From: Bacillus sp. FJAT-28004
GTDB taxonomy: Bacteria; Bacillota; Bacilli; Paenibacillales; Paenibacillaceae
DNA: 64,000 nucleotides
Reading direction: 5' to 3'
Assembly (NCBI RefSeq): GCF_001280845.1
Contig: NZ_LGHP01000001.1
Span: forward strand, 2,256,435-2,320,434
Shown: piece after piece, positions 17,205-26,692 of the stretch
Layout: the number at the start of each line of letters is the position of its first letter
How positions within the stretch are numbered: position 1 is the first letter of the stretch
Position numbers and translations under genes: made by a program
Notes under the pieces: generated by a model
What the model was told of the DNA's origin: nothing
Databases searched by the model: none
What the model saw: only the letters and a program-made list of their open reading frames with translations

Positions 17205-18467
17205 ATGCAATTGTCAAAGGGTCAAAAGGTAGATATTACAAAAGGACGCGATCTCACATCCGTTAGTATTCAATTTGGTTGGACGACTAGAGAGTCATCA
17301 ATGAGCATAGATGCTGCAGCTTTTCTATTATCCGAACGCAATCGCTGTGAGAAAGATGAAGACTTCATATTTTATGGAAATCCGTTAGCCCGTGATGGTT
17401 CTATCTCGCATGCTGTAACTGTAAAGAATGGAGATAAGGAAGCAATAACGATAAACCTGAACCGGCTAAGCGAGCAAACGGCGAAGATAGCTTTTACGGT
17501 GACAATACATGAGGGCGAGCGCCAAGGTCATTTTATGCAGGACACATCGAGTTTGTATGTTCGGCTAGTAGATGGGAGCACAGGAGAAGAGTTGTTTCGC
17601 TTCGAATACGGCGCTGAGTTTACGAAGGAAACGGCTGTAGTAGTTGGCGAATTATATCGATATAACGGGGAGTGGAAGTTTAACGCCATAGGAAGCGGGT
17701 TTTATGGCGGGCTTGAAGCGTTATGTACAAGCTTTGGACTAGAGATTGAGAAGGAAGACGCAGAGGTTGCTGCTGCAGTCGCGGAAATGACCTTATCATC
17801 TATTGATTTGCGGAAAAAGATCGTTCAAATTACTTTGGAAAAGAAAAAATTAACTAATGTTTCAGCTAGAGTCGGTATCGTGCTTGACGTAACCGGCTCA
17901 ATGCAAACCATGTATCGAAATGGAACGGTTCAGGAGGTTGTTGAGCGAATCTTGGCGGTTGCGAGCAAATTCGATGACAACGGAACTCTTGACGTATGGG
18001 TTTACGATACACACTTTAGCCGATTGCCTTCTGTTTCGGAGAAAGATTTTGACCTATACGTGAAACGTCATATTATGGATAATAACACCATTCATAAGTT
18101 TGGACGTAACAATGAGCCGCCGGTGATGGAGGATGTCATACAGAAATATACAGTGGAAGAAGATGCAGCAACGCCTGTCTTTATTATATTTATTAACGAT
18201 GGCGGAGTTGTTAAACCGATCAAAAAGGTCATTACAGCCGCTGCGATTCAGCCAATTTTCTGGCAGTTCGTTGGCATTGGTGATTCTGACTTTGAAGTGC
18301 TGAAGAAGCTCGATACAATGGAAGGTCGGATCGTAGATAATGCGAACTTCATCCATCTGGAGGATATTTCAGCAGTTTCGGATGAAATGTTGTATGATCA
18401 GCTATTAAATGAATTTCCTAGCTGGCTAAAGGCTGCTAAAGAGAAGCGGATTATAAGACCTATTTAG
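17205..18467 (+). CDS. TerD-domain plus vWA-domain stress protein (TerF-like)
   Basis: A 420-residue cytoplasmic protein. The N-terminal half (about 1-190) is a TerD calcium-binding stress domain (LSKGQKVDITKG, SIQFGW, DAAAFLL). The C-terminal half (about 220-410) is a von Willebrand A domain with a variant MIDAS DVTGS near residue 229. This fusion is that of TerF in tellurite-type resistance loci, but no terA-E or terC genes are nearby, so it is an orphan. It may act in metal-ion or envelope stress signalling. The next gene starts about 30 bases on, so the two may be cotranscribed. Confidence 0.85.
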   Translation: MQLSKGQKVDITKGRDLTSVSIQFGWTTRESSMSIDAAAFLLSERNRCEKDEDFIFYGNPLARDGSISHAVTVKNGDKEAITINLNRLSEQTAKIAFTVTIHEGERQGHFMQDTSSLYVRLVDGSTGEELFRFEYGAEFTKETAVVVGELYRYNGEWKFNAIGSGFYGGLEALCTSFGLEIEKEDAEVAAAVAEMTLSSIDLRKKIVQITLEKKKLTNVSARVGIVLDVTGSMQTMYRNGTVQEVVERILAVASKFDDNGTLDVWVYDTHFSRLPSVSEKDFDLYVKRHIMDNNTIHKFGRNNEPPVMEDVIQKYTVEEDAATPVFIIFINDGGVVKPIKKVITAAAIQPIFWQFVGIGDSDFEVLKKLDTMEGRIVDNANFIHLEDISAVSDEMLYDQLLNEFPSWLKAAKEKRIIRPI

Positions 18468-18498
18468 CCTAAAATAAGGTACAGGAAGGATGAATAGG

Positions 18499-19914
18499 AT
18501 GGCACCATTTGGTGTTCTTTTAACGAGCGGTCCTAAAGCTTGGGAAATTGTTCAGCAAGTTAAGGGGATAGGGAAAATTGAGCTGTCTGGTACTTGGGAG
18601 GTGGACCGCGAAGCTATCATTGGACCATTTCAGGTATTTGCAAGAGTGGTTTGGGAGAAAAATGGCAGAGATGCATTGAGCTGGACGGCATGCGAAATGG
18701 AGGGCGAGAATGGCTGGCGAGTCAGCTTGAGCGTTCCGGCTGGCGGTTTATACCGGATCGAAACTTGCTTGCAGCATGATCGAAATGTACTGCTTGGTGC
18801 TGGTGCTATACGAGGAGATATGATTCATCATGTCGGTGTGGGAGATTTATGGATCATAGCAGGTCAAAGTAATGCAGCCGGATACGGAAGAGGAATGGTG
18901 GAGGATAGTCCTGCTCTAGGGGTACATTTGCTGCGGAATAACGGCTTATGGGATCTGGCAGCGCATCCGTTCAACGACTCCACTGCATCGATTCATGAGG
19001 TGAATTCGGAATGGGTAAATCCAGCACATTCTCCGTGGCTGCACTTTGGCAAGTTGTTGCAGAGCGAGCTCGATTTTCCCATTGGTTTCATCGAAACGGC
19101 TCTTGGAGGATCGGCTCTGAGCGCTTGGAATCCAGATGAAGAAGGTCACCTCTATCGCAATATGATTGATATCGTACAAAGCTGCGGCGGTAAAGCCGCT
19201 GGTGTGTTGTGGAATCAAGGCAGCTCCGATTGTAATCCCGAGGGAGCGGAGACTTATTTGGAGCGTTTTACAAGGGTTGTTCAATATTGGCGTAATGACC
19301 TGCATTCAAATGAGCTTCCATTCATTTCTGTCCAGCTAAACCGATTCACAAATATTCAAGGAGATAAGGAGCATCATGACAGGCAATGGGGTAAGGTACG
19401 TGAAGCTCAGCGACAAGCGGGATTAACTATTTCTTCGGTTTATGTCATCCCTTCGATTGATTGTCCGATGTCTGACGATATTCATAATAGTCCAGCAGGA
19501 AATTTAATGATTGGAAGCAGAGCGGCGAATATTGCCTTCCAGCAAGTTTATAGCTTAAAGCATCAGGCGATCCCTCCCAATCTGGAACAGGCCTTATACA
19601 TATCGGATAACGAGTCCGACTCACATACCATTCGACTTCGGTTTCAGTATATAACTGAAAGTTTATATGCCGTAAATCCGCATGCAGAGTTGTTCGCAGT
19701 GGAGGATGAAGCGGGCGCAATAGGTCTGGAGGGATGGCATACTATTTCTAACAATGAAGTACAGCTTAGATTATCGAGAAAACCAATCGGAAAGATATAC
19801 GTCCATGGAGCTTACCAAACAAATCCGGTATCACAATTCCTTGTGGATACGGGCACTTATTTACCGATGCTGTCCTTTTATAATGTGGAAGCGGTTGCTG
19901 AAATTGAAGGGTGA
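18499..19914 (+). CDS. sialate O-acetylesterase-like carbohydrate esterase (SASA/SGNH)
   Basis: A 471-residue SGNH-type esterase without signal peptide. Catalytic Ser124 lies in AGQSNA, followed by ALGGSAL, WNQGSSD and the Asp-His pair in DDIHNSP. The family removes acetyl groups from sialic acid, xylan or other glycans; an intracellular form would act on imported acetylated oligosaccharides. ATG 18499 is preferred to ATG 18490 because AGGAAGG (18483-18489) abuts the earlier codon. It follows the TerD-vWA gene closely, an unusual pairing, and ends at a strong terminator. Confidence 0.85.
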   Translation: MAPFGVLLTSGPKAWEIVQQVKGIGKIELSGTWEVDREAIIGPFQVFARVVWEKNGRDALSWTACEMEGENGWRVSLSVPAGGLYRIETCLQHDRNVLLGAGAIRGDMIHHVGVGDLWIIAGQSNAAGYGRGMVEDSPALGVHLLRNNGLWDLAAHPFNDSTASIHEVNSEWVNPAHSPWLHFGKLLQSELDFPIGFIETALGGSALSAWNPDEEGHLYRNMIDIVQSCGGKAAGVLWNQGSSDCNPEGAETYLERFTRVVQYWRNDLHSNELPFISVQLNRFTNIQGDKEHHDRQWGKVREAQRQAGLTISSVYVIPSIDCPMSDDIHNSPAGNLMIGSRAANIAFQQVYSLKHQAIPPNLEQALYISDNESDSHTIRLRFQYITESLYAVNPHAELFAVEDEAGAIGLEGWHTISNNEVQLRLSRKPIGKIYVHGAYQTNPVSQFLVDTGTYLPMLSFYNVEAVAEIEG

Positions 19915-19951
19915 TGGAATTGTCGTATAATAGATAGATCCAATAGAAGAG

Positions 19952-19988
19952 AGGCGGTGCAGGGATAAATCCTTGCACCGCCTATTTA
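19952..19988. terminator. bidirectional terminator
   Basis: The perfect 10-bp stem AGGCGGTGCA / TGCACCGCCT (19952-19961, 19974-19983), extended by inner pairs, lies between the esterase gene and the convergent AraC gene. An ATTT tract follows on the plus strand. Confidence 0.8.
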
Positions 19989-19997
19989 GTTAAAAAG

Positions 19998-20879
19998 TTA
20001 ATCCGACTTACATATAGACGAACGATAAGAAGAGGGGCTGCAGCCTTCTTTGTTTTTGAATGCTCTGCTAAAAGCGTGAATGCTGGGATAGCCTAGTGTA
20101 TCTGCTATTTCTTGCATGAGTAATTGAGAATAGCTCAACATATTTTTTGCTCGTTCTATTCGCATTTGCTGATGATATTGCATGGGAGTAATAGAAAATG
20201 CACTTTTAAACAGACTAATTAAATAGTGTTTGTTGATATGGAATTGATCCGATAATTCTTCTAATGTAAGCTGCCGGTTAGCATGAATATTCATATATCG
20301 CTGAATTTCCACTAGTAGATCCATTTTCTCCGGTTCATCCACGCGCTGAAGCCAATTGAAGTCCCTGAGCAAACAAACTAACAACTCCAAAATCATACCT
20401 TTGAGCCGATATTCGAAAAACGGAGTTTTCATTTGATATTCACGTATAATCTTAAACAAAATATCTTCGAACGGAGGGGTATTTCTTAATCGTATCTGAT
20501 TAGGCAGAAACAAATCTTTTCCAGAAAGTACGTCCTCGCGGAACCATCCTTTTTCCACTTCATCCATCTCATGGTCTAATTTAAATGAAACGCTGACGTC
20601 CTCGCTGTCAGGTCTTTCTATCATGTCAAAGTGCACATGCGGCTGATCAACGGGGGACTCACCAACAACACGAATAGAATGTCGCTGCCCTGGTTTAAAC
20701 AGGAAGACATCTCCCGCTACAGCTTGGTAGACGGAGTTTTCAATAGTTACCTCAAGCTCCCCTTGTTTTAAGTACAAGATTTCATAGTCCCAGATCATGC
20801 GCTCCAAAATCATAGCTCCCGGTTGCAGCCAATGGTCCATGGCAACACGAACATATGGAGAAAGTTGCCTTAAGTACAA
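19998..20879 (-). CDS. AraC-family transcriptional regulator with cupin sensor
   Basis: A 293-residue regulator. The N-terminal cupin (YEILYLKQGELEVTI, AGDVFLFKPGQRHSI) probably binds a sugar; the C-terminal double helix-turn-helix (LSDQFHINKHYLISLFKSAF; IADTLGYPSIHAFSRAFKNKEG) is complete. The start is TTG at 20877-20879, with GAGGAG about nine bases before it on the minus strand. It is divergent from the GH172 gene, its most likely target, across a 267-base region that holds a TATAAT and a cre-like site. Confidence 0.88.
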   Translation of the reverse strand: MYLRQLSPYVRVAMDHWLQPGAMILERMIWDYEILYLKQGELEVTIENSVYQAVAGDVFLFKPGQRHSIRVVGESPVDQPHVHFDMIERPDSEDVSVSFKLDHEMDEVEKGWFREDVLSGKDLFLPNQIRLRNTPPFEDILFKIIREYQMKTPFFEYRLKGMILELLVCLLRDFNWLQRVDEPEKMDLLVEIQRYMNIHANRQLTLEELSDQFHINKHYLISLFKSAFSITPMQYHQQMRIERAKNMLSYSQLLMQEIADTLGYPSIHAFSRAFKNKEGCSPSSYRSSICKSD

Positions 20880-20991
20880 ATGGATCAGCTCCTCGCAAGC
20901 GTGAAATTTTTAGATAATTTATTTTAAATAATAGTACATAAATGATAAAAAAAATATAACAATTGCTAAATACCTGTAAACACTTTCGTTA

Positions 20992-21028
20992 TATAATTGC
21001 GCTGAAAGAAAATATGTAAGCGTTAGCA
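20992..21028 (+). promoter_or_regulatory. promoter and cre-like site before GH172 gene
   Basis: TATAAT (20992-20997) lacks a good -35, as expected for an activator-dependent promoter. TGTAAGCGTTAGCA (21015-21028) fits the CcpA consensus TGWNANCGNTNWCA with one mismatch and lies at about +12 to +25, a position that gives roadblock repression by glucose. Confidence 0.55.
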
Positions 21029-21146
21029 AATAATCAACATATTGCTCAACAATTGATCTTATTCAAGCGAAGGATGGGACAAGCAAATACAAAATTCATT
21101 AACGCTATTTTAAATAATCGCCGGAACTACAAGGAGGAAATTAAAA

Positions 21147-22229
21147 ATGACAAATTCATTTAACGGAATTGGTATGGGTTTAGGAAATCTTGCTAGACTG
21201 TCAAATGCAGTAACACGCTCGATTTCGCCTGAGAACTTTACAGGTGCCAAAGGAAAGGGCGGTATGGCAACTGAAGGAACCGGAGCAGCTCCAGCCGGAA
21301 CTCTAGGTCAAGGATGGAAAATATCTCCATCGGTTATGATCGAGCCGAGTACAACCTTTACCATGGCAGAAATTGATGGTTCAGGTGTTATTCAGCATTT
21401 TTGGCTGACCTGTCCGGTTGAATTTTGGCGCCACCTCATCTTAAACATTTATTGGGATGATGAAGAGCATCCATCTGTACGTGTCCCTGTAGGCGACTTC
21501 TTCTGCAATGGCTGGTGCGAACGCAGTTTAGTGAATTCGCTGCCAATTTCCGTTAATCCTGCAAACGGATTTAATAGCTACTGGGAGATGCCTTTCCGCA
21601 AGAAAGCTAAGATTACGATGGAAAACGTGAGCACGCAAACAGCGGTACTCTATTATCAAGTGAACTATACATTAACTGAGGTTCCAGATGATATGGCTTA
21701 TTTCCATGCCGAATGGCGACGCAGCAACCCGGTGAAATATAAAGATGTGCACACGATAGTAGACGGCATTAAAGGAAAGGGCCATTATGTAGGAACTTAT
21801 CTTGCATGGCAAGTAAATAGCAACAATTGGTGGGGTGAAGGCGAGGTTAAGTTTTATATGGATGGCGATACCGATTTCCCAACCATATGTTCGACGGGAC
21901 TGGAGGATTATATCGGTGGTGCTTGGAACTGGGATATGGATCGGAAGTATGTTACCCACTCTACGCCATACATGGGTATGCACCAACACATAAAACCAGA
22001 TGGTCTTTACCGTGCAAATCAAAGGTTCGGCATGTACCGTTGGCATGTGATGGATCCGATTCGATTCGAGGATGACTTGCGTGTGACTGTGCAAGCGCTA
22101 GGGTGGCGTTCACACGGCAAATATTTGCCGCTTCAAGATGATGTCGCATCTGTCGCATACTGGTATCAAACGGAGCCTCACCAGCCACATCCAGAGCTTC
22201 CGGGCAGAGAAGAACTTGAAGTTATTTAG
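21147..22229 (+). CDS. GH172 (DUF2961) family glycoside hydrolase
   Basis: A 360-residue enzyme of the DUF2961 group, now GH172, whose characterised members act on alpha-D-fructofuranosides, arabinofuranosides and related furanosides in double jelly-roll folds. Family landmarks visible are SPENFTGAKGKGGMATEGTG near residues 27-46, IQHFWLTC, GDFFCNGW, and STGLEDYIGGAWNW with the acidic residue region. No signal peptide, so it should act inside the cell on imported sugars. AAGGAGG precedes the ATG. Single-gene unit with AraC divergent upstream and a terminator behind. Confidence 0.88.
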   Translation: MTNSFNGIGMGLGNLARLSNAVTRSISPENFTGAKGKGGMATEGTGAAPAGTLGQGWKISPSVMIEPSTTFTMAEIDGSGVIQHFWLTCPVEFWRHLILNIYWDDEEHPSVRVPVGDFFCNGWCERSLVNSLPISVNPANGFNSYWEMPFRKKAKITMENVSTQTAVLYYQVNYTLTEVPDDMAYFHAEWRRSNPVKYKDVHTIVDGIKGKGHYVGTYLAWQVNSNNWWGEGEVKFYMDGDTDFPTICSTGLEDYIGGAWNWDMDRKYVTHSTPYMGMHQHIKPDGLYRANQRFGMYRWHVMDPIRFEDDLRVTVQALGWRSHGKYLPLQDDVASVAYWYQTEPHQPHPELPGREELEVI

Positions 22230-22305
22230 ATGTTTAAACCAATGTTGTAAGTTCGTTGTCAAAAGTTATCATTTTACGCATAATGAAAAATGTTCTTATT
22301 AAAAT

Positions 22306-22356
22306 AGCCTATCGAAATTATTCTTCCCTTTAGGAAGAGAATTCGATAGGCTTTTT
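22306..22356 (+). terminator. terminator behind GH172 gene
   Basis: AGCCTATCGAA (22306-22316) pairs with TTCGATAGGCT (22342-22352) around an inner TTCC/GGAA stem, followed by TTTT. Confidence 0.85.
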
Positions 22357-22446
22357 CTATGCATTTCAATAAATGTTTCTAAATGGAATGGGAGGCAATA
22401 ACCTATTCAAATCGTTAAACAAAATAAAAGAATTGATAGAAGGGAG

Positions 22447-23280
22447 ATGTTGAACTTGTATTCAGATCACCATTTATTTTCATTCGAACATACCGTCTTC
22501 GCTGATTGTGGCACCATTGTGTATTCACCAGGAGGGCATTACGGTCCGCGTTTTCAATATGATGTTCAGCTTGTATTGCTGCATACCGGTCAGGTGGATA
22601 TTACGATTGACGGAAGTAGTCATACTCTGATGCCCGGGAATGTCATATTGCTTAAGCCTGGACATGAAGAATTTTTTGAATTTGCGAAGTATTCCGATTC
22701 TTGGCATCGTTGGATTGCTGTGCGATTTGATGATCTCACTTCGCTTGAGCTTGAAGCGATCTATGGTCTACCTTTGCAAATGCCCATTTCAAAAGAATTA
22801 AATCAGCTTACGGACGTCATGCTGGAGCTCAAAACCTTCGCTCCGCTGGATGGTCATCTGATTAAATATGTGGGATTGTCTGCCTTGCAACTGTATGCTT
22901 CAGAGCATTTGCGACATCATGGCAATCATCAGGTTCATCCATCCGTCAGTGAAGCGAAAAAAAAGATTCACGCACATTATGCAGAGGACTGGTCGCTAAA
23001 TGCTTTGGCAGCCTGCGTTAATGTTACGCCAGAGCATTTAGTTCGATTGTTCCGACAGCATGAAAATACGACGCCGATCAAATATTTATGGGATTTCAGA
23101 ATCAGACAAGCCATTGATTTACTGACGCACTCCGGATTGTCTATATCTGAAATATCGGAGCGCTGTGGCTTCAAAACGGCGGTGCATTTTGCAAGATGTA
23201 TGAAGGAACGAACGGGTCAAAGTCCAACAGATGTTCGCAAATCCGCATGGGAGCATGTGAAAAATACGAACCATGCCTAG
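22447..23280 (+). CDS. AraC-family transcriptional regulator, paralogue A
   Basis: A 277-residue cupin-AraC regulator (GGHYGPR, QLVLLHTGQVDITIDG, LLKPGHEEFF; helix-turn-helix VTPEHLVRLFRQHENTTPIKYLW and ISERCGFKTAVHFAR). It is clearly paralogous to the regulator at 28396, sharing long identical blocks such as LLKPGH, PEHLVRLFR and HENTTPIKYLW. The two bracket the importer/PhyH/isomerase operon. The start is ambiguous: ATG 22447 abuts AAGGGAG (22440-22446), while TTG 22456 has a better nine-base spacing. Its target is probably the operon that starts at 23422. Confidence 0.88.
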   Translation: MLNLYSDHHLFSFEHTVFADCGTIVYSPGGHYGPRFQYDVQLVLLHTGQVDITIDGSSHTLMPGNVILLKPGHEEFFEFAKYSDSWHRWIAVRFDDLTSLELEAIYGLPLQMPISKELNQLTDVMLELKTFAPLDGHLIKYVGLSALQLYASEHLRHHGNHQVHPSVSEAKKKIHAHYAEDWSLNALAACVNVTPEHLVRLFRQHENTTPIKYLWDFRIRQAIDLLTHSGLSISEISERCGFKTAVHFARCMKERTGQSPTDVRKSAWEHVKNTNHA

Positions 23281-23285
23281 TCTTT

Positions 23286-23397
23286 TTTGTCGAATAAAGG
23301 TATATCAATTTCAGTTCATAAACTATCAATCGGGTGGTATTGTTGGAAAACGGATGCAATGATAACCTTTATTCAGGAAGAATATAAAGCGCTTCCA
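23286..23397 (+). promoter_or_regulatory. possible control sites before importer operon
   Basis: TTTGTCGAA (23286-23294) equals the Spo0A box consensus, and the core AAAGCGCTTCC near 23387-23397 resembles a CcpA site. Both lie in the 141-base gap before the binding-protein gene. Each match is short and may be chance; no convincing -35/-10 pair is seen, in line with activator dependence. Confidence 0.3.
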
Positions 23398-23421
23398 TAA
23401 ATAGGACGTGGAGGGATTGAG

Positions 23422-24720
23422 ATGAAAAAGGGGTTTGTTATTTCATTAATTCTTAGTTTTCTCATTGCGTTGGTTGGATGTAGCGGTGCTAACAAAGACG
23501 ACGGCAGAACGACAATAACGTTATGGACATTCGCGGATACACACAAGCAATTTTACGATGAAATGAAAATTAAATACGAGGAAGAGCATCCGGACGTCAA
23601 AATCAAAATTGAGCTTCTCGAGCACGCGGCAATGAACGATAAGTACACTGTTGTGGCTCAATCCGGCGGGAAGGATGCTCCTGATTTAATTGATATTGAA
23701 CAGGGAGCGTTCCCAAGATATATCAAGGGTGACATTCCATTCGAGCCATTGAATTCCTATTTGGATCCAGTTGGGTTAATAACTGCGATACCACAAGGAC
23801 GAATGGATTTGTACACGGTAGACAGCAACATCTATGGGATTGAAATTGCAGCATGCGTAGCTGCATTGTATTACAGAAAGGATCTTTATGATGCTGCTGG
23901 TATCGATGTGACGACGCTGAAGACATGGGATGAATTTATGGAGGCTTCAAAGCCGCTCATTGGGAAAGACAAATATATTATGAGCGGTTCCGAAAAAGAT
24001 TTTGGCACCTTCGAAAGCATGCTTCGCCAAGAGGGTGGAGATATTGTAACAGCAAGCGGGGAAATCGGCTTCAATACCGATAAAGGTAAATTGGTCATGA
24101 ATCGTATCCAAGCTTGGAAAGATCAAGGATTGATGAGTAAGACGAGTCCTGAAGGCCCTCAATTTTGGGAAGGTTATACGAAGGGGAATTACGTGGCTGC
24201 GATAGGTCCGGATTGGTGGGCAGGACAATTGGTGCAAAATGCACCTGATCTAGCTGGGAAATGGGCTGCTGTTCCAATGCCGCTAGGTGGACCAGACTCG
24301 GTTCAGACTACCGTGCTTGGAGGAACCGGACTCTCTGTATCTAAATTTAGCAAAAACAAGGAAATCGCTTTCGATTTCCTTCGGTATACCCATTTGGATA
24401 CTGAAAATGTTGTACGCAGCTTTCAAATTATTAACTTGTTCCCTGCACTGACAAGTGCTGCTGAATCCGAGGCGCTGCATCAGGAAAGCGCAATGACCAA
24501 ATATTTTGGAGATCAGGACCTTGCCGCCTTATATGCAGATCTCAGCAAGCAAGCACCTAGTCAAAATCAAGCGTGGTGGCGTTCATTGGTAGGAAAGGCT
24601 TGGGATAAATTTGAGCCTGATTTCCAAAAAGGAAAAATAACGCCCGATGAATTTTTAGCGAATGTAGAAACAGAGCTCAAAAACTTGATTGCAACGGAGG
24701 AAGCGAGAGAAGTGAAATGA
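23422..24720 (+). CDS. lipoprotein sugar-binding protein of ABC importer
   Basis: A 432-residue family-1 extracellular binding protein anchored at Cys20 (lipobox LVGC). TLWTFADTHKQFYDEM and the Trp-rich C-terminal half (GPQFWEGYT, IGPDWWAGQ) are typical of oligosaccharide binding proteins. It is the first gene of an operon with two permeases, a PhyH dioxygenase, a TIM-barrel isomerase and an AraC regulator. The ligand is unknown, but the oxygenase and isomerase suggest a modified or unusual sugar. Confidence 0.93.
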   Translation: MKKGFVISLILSFLIALVGCSGANKDDGRTTITLWTFADTHKQFYDEMKIKYEEEHPDVKIKIELLEHAAMNDKYTVVAQSGGKDAPDLIDIEQGAFPRYIKGDIPFEPLNSYLDPVGLITAIPQGRMDLYTVDSNIYGIEIAACVAALYYRKDLYDAAGIDVTTLKTWDEFMEASKPLIGKDKYIMSGSEKDFGTFESMLRQEGGDIVTASGEIGFNTDKGKLVMNRIQAWKDQGLMSKTSPEGPQFWEGYTKGNYVAAIGPDWWAGQLVQNAPDLAGKWAAVPMPLGGPDSVQTTVLGGTGLSVSKFSKNKEIAFDFLRYTHLDTENVVRSFQIINLFPALTSAAESEALHQESAMTKYFGDQDLAALYADLSKQAPSQNQAWWRSLVGKAWDKFEPDFQKGKITPDEFLANVETELKNLIATEEAREVK

Positions 24721-24817
24721 GGTAGTAGACGCACTGACTCATAAATCACTGATTCATAAACAGCGAGGTAGAAGAGGTGTGAAGGCCACATCTCTTCTTC
24801 TATTGGAGGCGATATAG

Positions 24818-25705
24818 ATGAATGCAACAATTCGACCGAAATGGAGTAAGGCGCCGTTTCTTTTTATTAGTCCCTTCTTTTTGGCATATGCCGTTTTTGG
24901 TTTTTATCCTATGTTATATGGATTTTGGTTAAGTTTGCAAAAGGGGACATCGGATTATTCTTTTGCAGGGTTTTCCAACTATATATTTGTTCTAAAGGAC
25001 GCTTTTTTTTGGAAATCGATGTGGAATGGGACGCAGCTAGCCTTTGGAAGTTTGTTTATCATTTTACCGATTGCTCTAAGTGTTGCATTGCTGCTGAATC
25101 GTCCGAATATATCCAGTAAAAAGGGCTTTTTTGCGACATTTTTCTTCACACCTAACATCACGTCGGCGGTTGCTGTCGGCATTATATTTAAGCTTCTTCT
25201 TGAACGCGACAGTGGAGTTCTCAATCACTTATTAAGTTTTTTCGGCGTTGATCCCATTGGATGGCTAAAGGACCCTTCATGGACGATGCCTGCGCTCATC
25301 ATCCTGTGTACATGGAAATATCTTGGTATAAATATTTTGTATTTTTTGGCGGGCTTGCAAAGCGTACCCAAAGAGCTCATTGAAGCAGCGAAAATAGATG
25401 GAGCAAGACCGATGCAACGATTGTGGTATATCATATTACCGCTTGTGCGGCCAATTATGACTTTTGTCGTTTTTTCAACGCTGCTAGGTTCATACGGCAT
25501 GTTCGGTGAAGCATTTATTTTGGCAGGAAGCGGGTTTGGTCCAGAAAACTCTCTCGTATTTCCGACCTCGTATTTATATGATCAAGCTTTCCGAAGATTA
25601 GATTTCACTTATTCCTCTGCCTTAGGCTACGTATTTACGATTCTGATGCTGATCATCGGAATCATTCAACTCAAATTGTTTAATGTCAAAAATCAGGGGG
25701 CATGA
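24818..25705 (+). CDS. ABC sugar importer permease, MalF/UgpA type
   Basis: A 295-residue permease with six helices and the EAA loop EAAKIDGARPMQRLWYIILPL. The pattern LFISPFFLAYAVFGFYPMLYGFWLSL at the N-terminus is typical. TTGGAGGCGATATAG precedes the ATG. It overlaps the next permease by four bases (ATGA), so the pair is translationally coupled. It lies 97 bases behind the binding-protein gene in the same operon. No ATPase gene is present; a shared MsmX-like ATPase is expected. Confidence 0.93.
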   Translation: MNATIRPKWSKAPFLFISPFFLAYAVFGFYPMLYGFWLSLQKGTSDYSFAGFSNYIFVLKDAFFWKSMWNGTQLAFGSLFIILPIALSVALLLNRPNISSKKGFFATFFFTPNITSAVAVGIIFKLLLERDSGVLNHLLSFFGVDPIGWLKDPSWTMPALIILCTWKYLGINILYFLAGLQSVPKELIEAAKIDGARPMQRLWYIILPLVRPIMTFVVFSTLLGSYGMFGEAFILAGSGFGPENSLVFPTSYLYDQAFRRLDFTYSSALGYVFTILMLIIGIIQLKLFNVKNQGA

Positions 25706-26532
25706 GAAGGATGAACAAACTGTTTAACGTAATCATTTATAGCGTGCTCACCTTACTGAGCCTTCTGTTTCTGACACCATTCCTCTTTATGATCGGAACA
25801 TCATTTAAGAAATACGAGGACATTGTTGGTGATCCTTTAAACCCGCTGCCGCTTCGTCCTACCTTCGATAACTTTATCCATTTATTCGAGAAGCTGCCTT
25901 TTTTCACTCAGCTAGTTAATAGTCTCATTATTGCAGTGTCTCTAACGCTGCTAGCCATTCTGTTTAATGGATTAGTAGCATTCGGGTTTGCTCGTTACGA
26001 TTTTAAGTATAAGAACACCTTGTTTGTAGCGATGCTTGCTACGATGATGATTCCTGGTCAAATGACACTTGTGCCATCGTTTATTATGTTTCGTTCCTTT
26101 GGTTGGCTGGATTCATTCCTGCCGCTTATCCTTCCGGGTATCGTTGGCGCTTTCGGCGTATTCCTCATTCGGCAAGTGATGATCGACATTCCTAGAGAAA
26201 TCTATGAAAGCGCAAAAATTGATGGAAGCACGGAGCTCGGCACCTTCTTTCGTATTGCGTTTCCGCTAAGTGCCAGTGCGATAGGCATAGTCGCTTTATT
26301 GACGTTTATGAACGCATGGAACGATTATATCGGACCACTCATATATTTAACCTCAGGATCGAAGATGACGCTAGCTGTTGGCCTTACAACGATGAATAAC
26401 CCTTATCAGATTGATTATGCTTCACCTATTACAGGTGCATTCTTAATGTCATTGCCGGTGCTCGTATTGCTAAGTGTAATTGGACATAAATATTTTGTAG
26501 ATGGACTGACTGCTGGATCGATTAAGGGATAG
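25702..26532 (+). CDS. ABC sugar importer permease, MalG/AraQ type
   Basis: A 276-residue second permease with six helices and the EAA loop ESAKIDGSTELGTFFRIAFPL, ending in YFVDGLTAGSIKG as usual. ATG 25702 overlaps the previous stop; ATG 25711 is an alternative start. It completes the membrane part of the importer encoded with the binding protein at 23422. Confidence 0.93.
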   Translation: MRRMNKLFNVIIYSVLTLLSLLFLTPFLFMIGTSFKKYEDIVGDPLNPLPLRPTFDNFIHLFEKLPFFTQLVNSLIIAVSLTLLAILFNGLVAFGFARYDFKYKNTLFVAMLATMMIPGQMTLVPSFIMFRSFGWLDSFLPLILPGIVGAFGVFLIRQVMIDIPREIYESAKIDGSTELGTFFRIAFPLSASAIGIVALLTFMNAWNDYIGPLIYLTSGSKMTLAVGLTTMNNPYQIDYASPITGAFLMSLPVLVLLSVIGHKYFVDGLTAGSIKG

Positions 26533-26692
26533 TGCTCCAATCCGTTTATGAAAATGTTGAATATCAATTATAGACACAAAGTTGATAATCAGAGCTATTG
26601 TTTAAGAACACTCTGAGCAGTATTATACATTTATAGCCATGCATGAAAAACAGGGTCAATCGCAATCGCATAATTGAGAGGAGAAAATTTTT

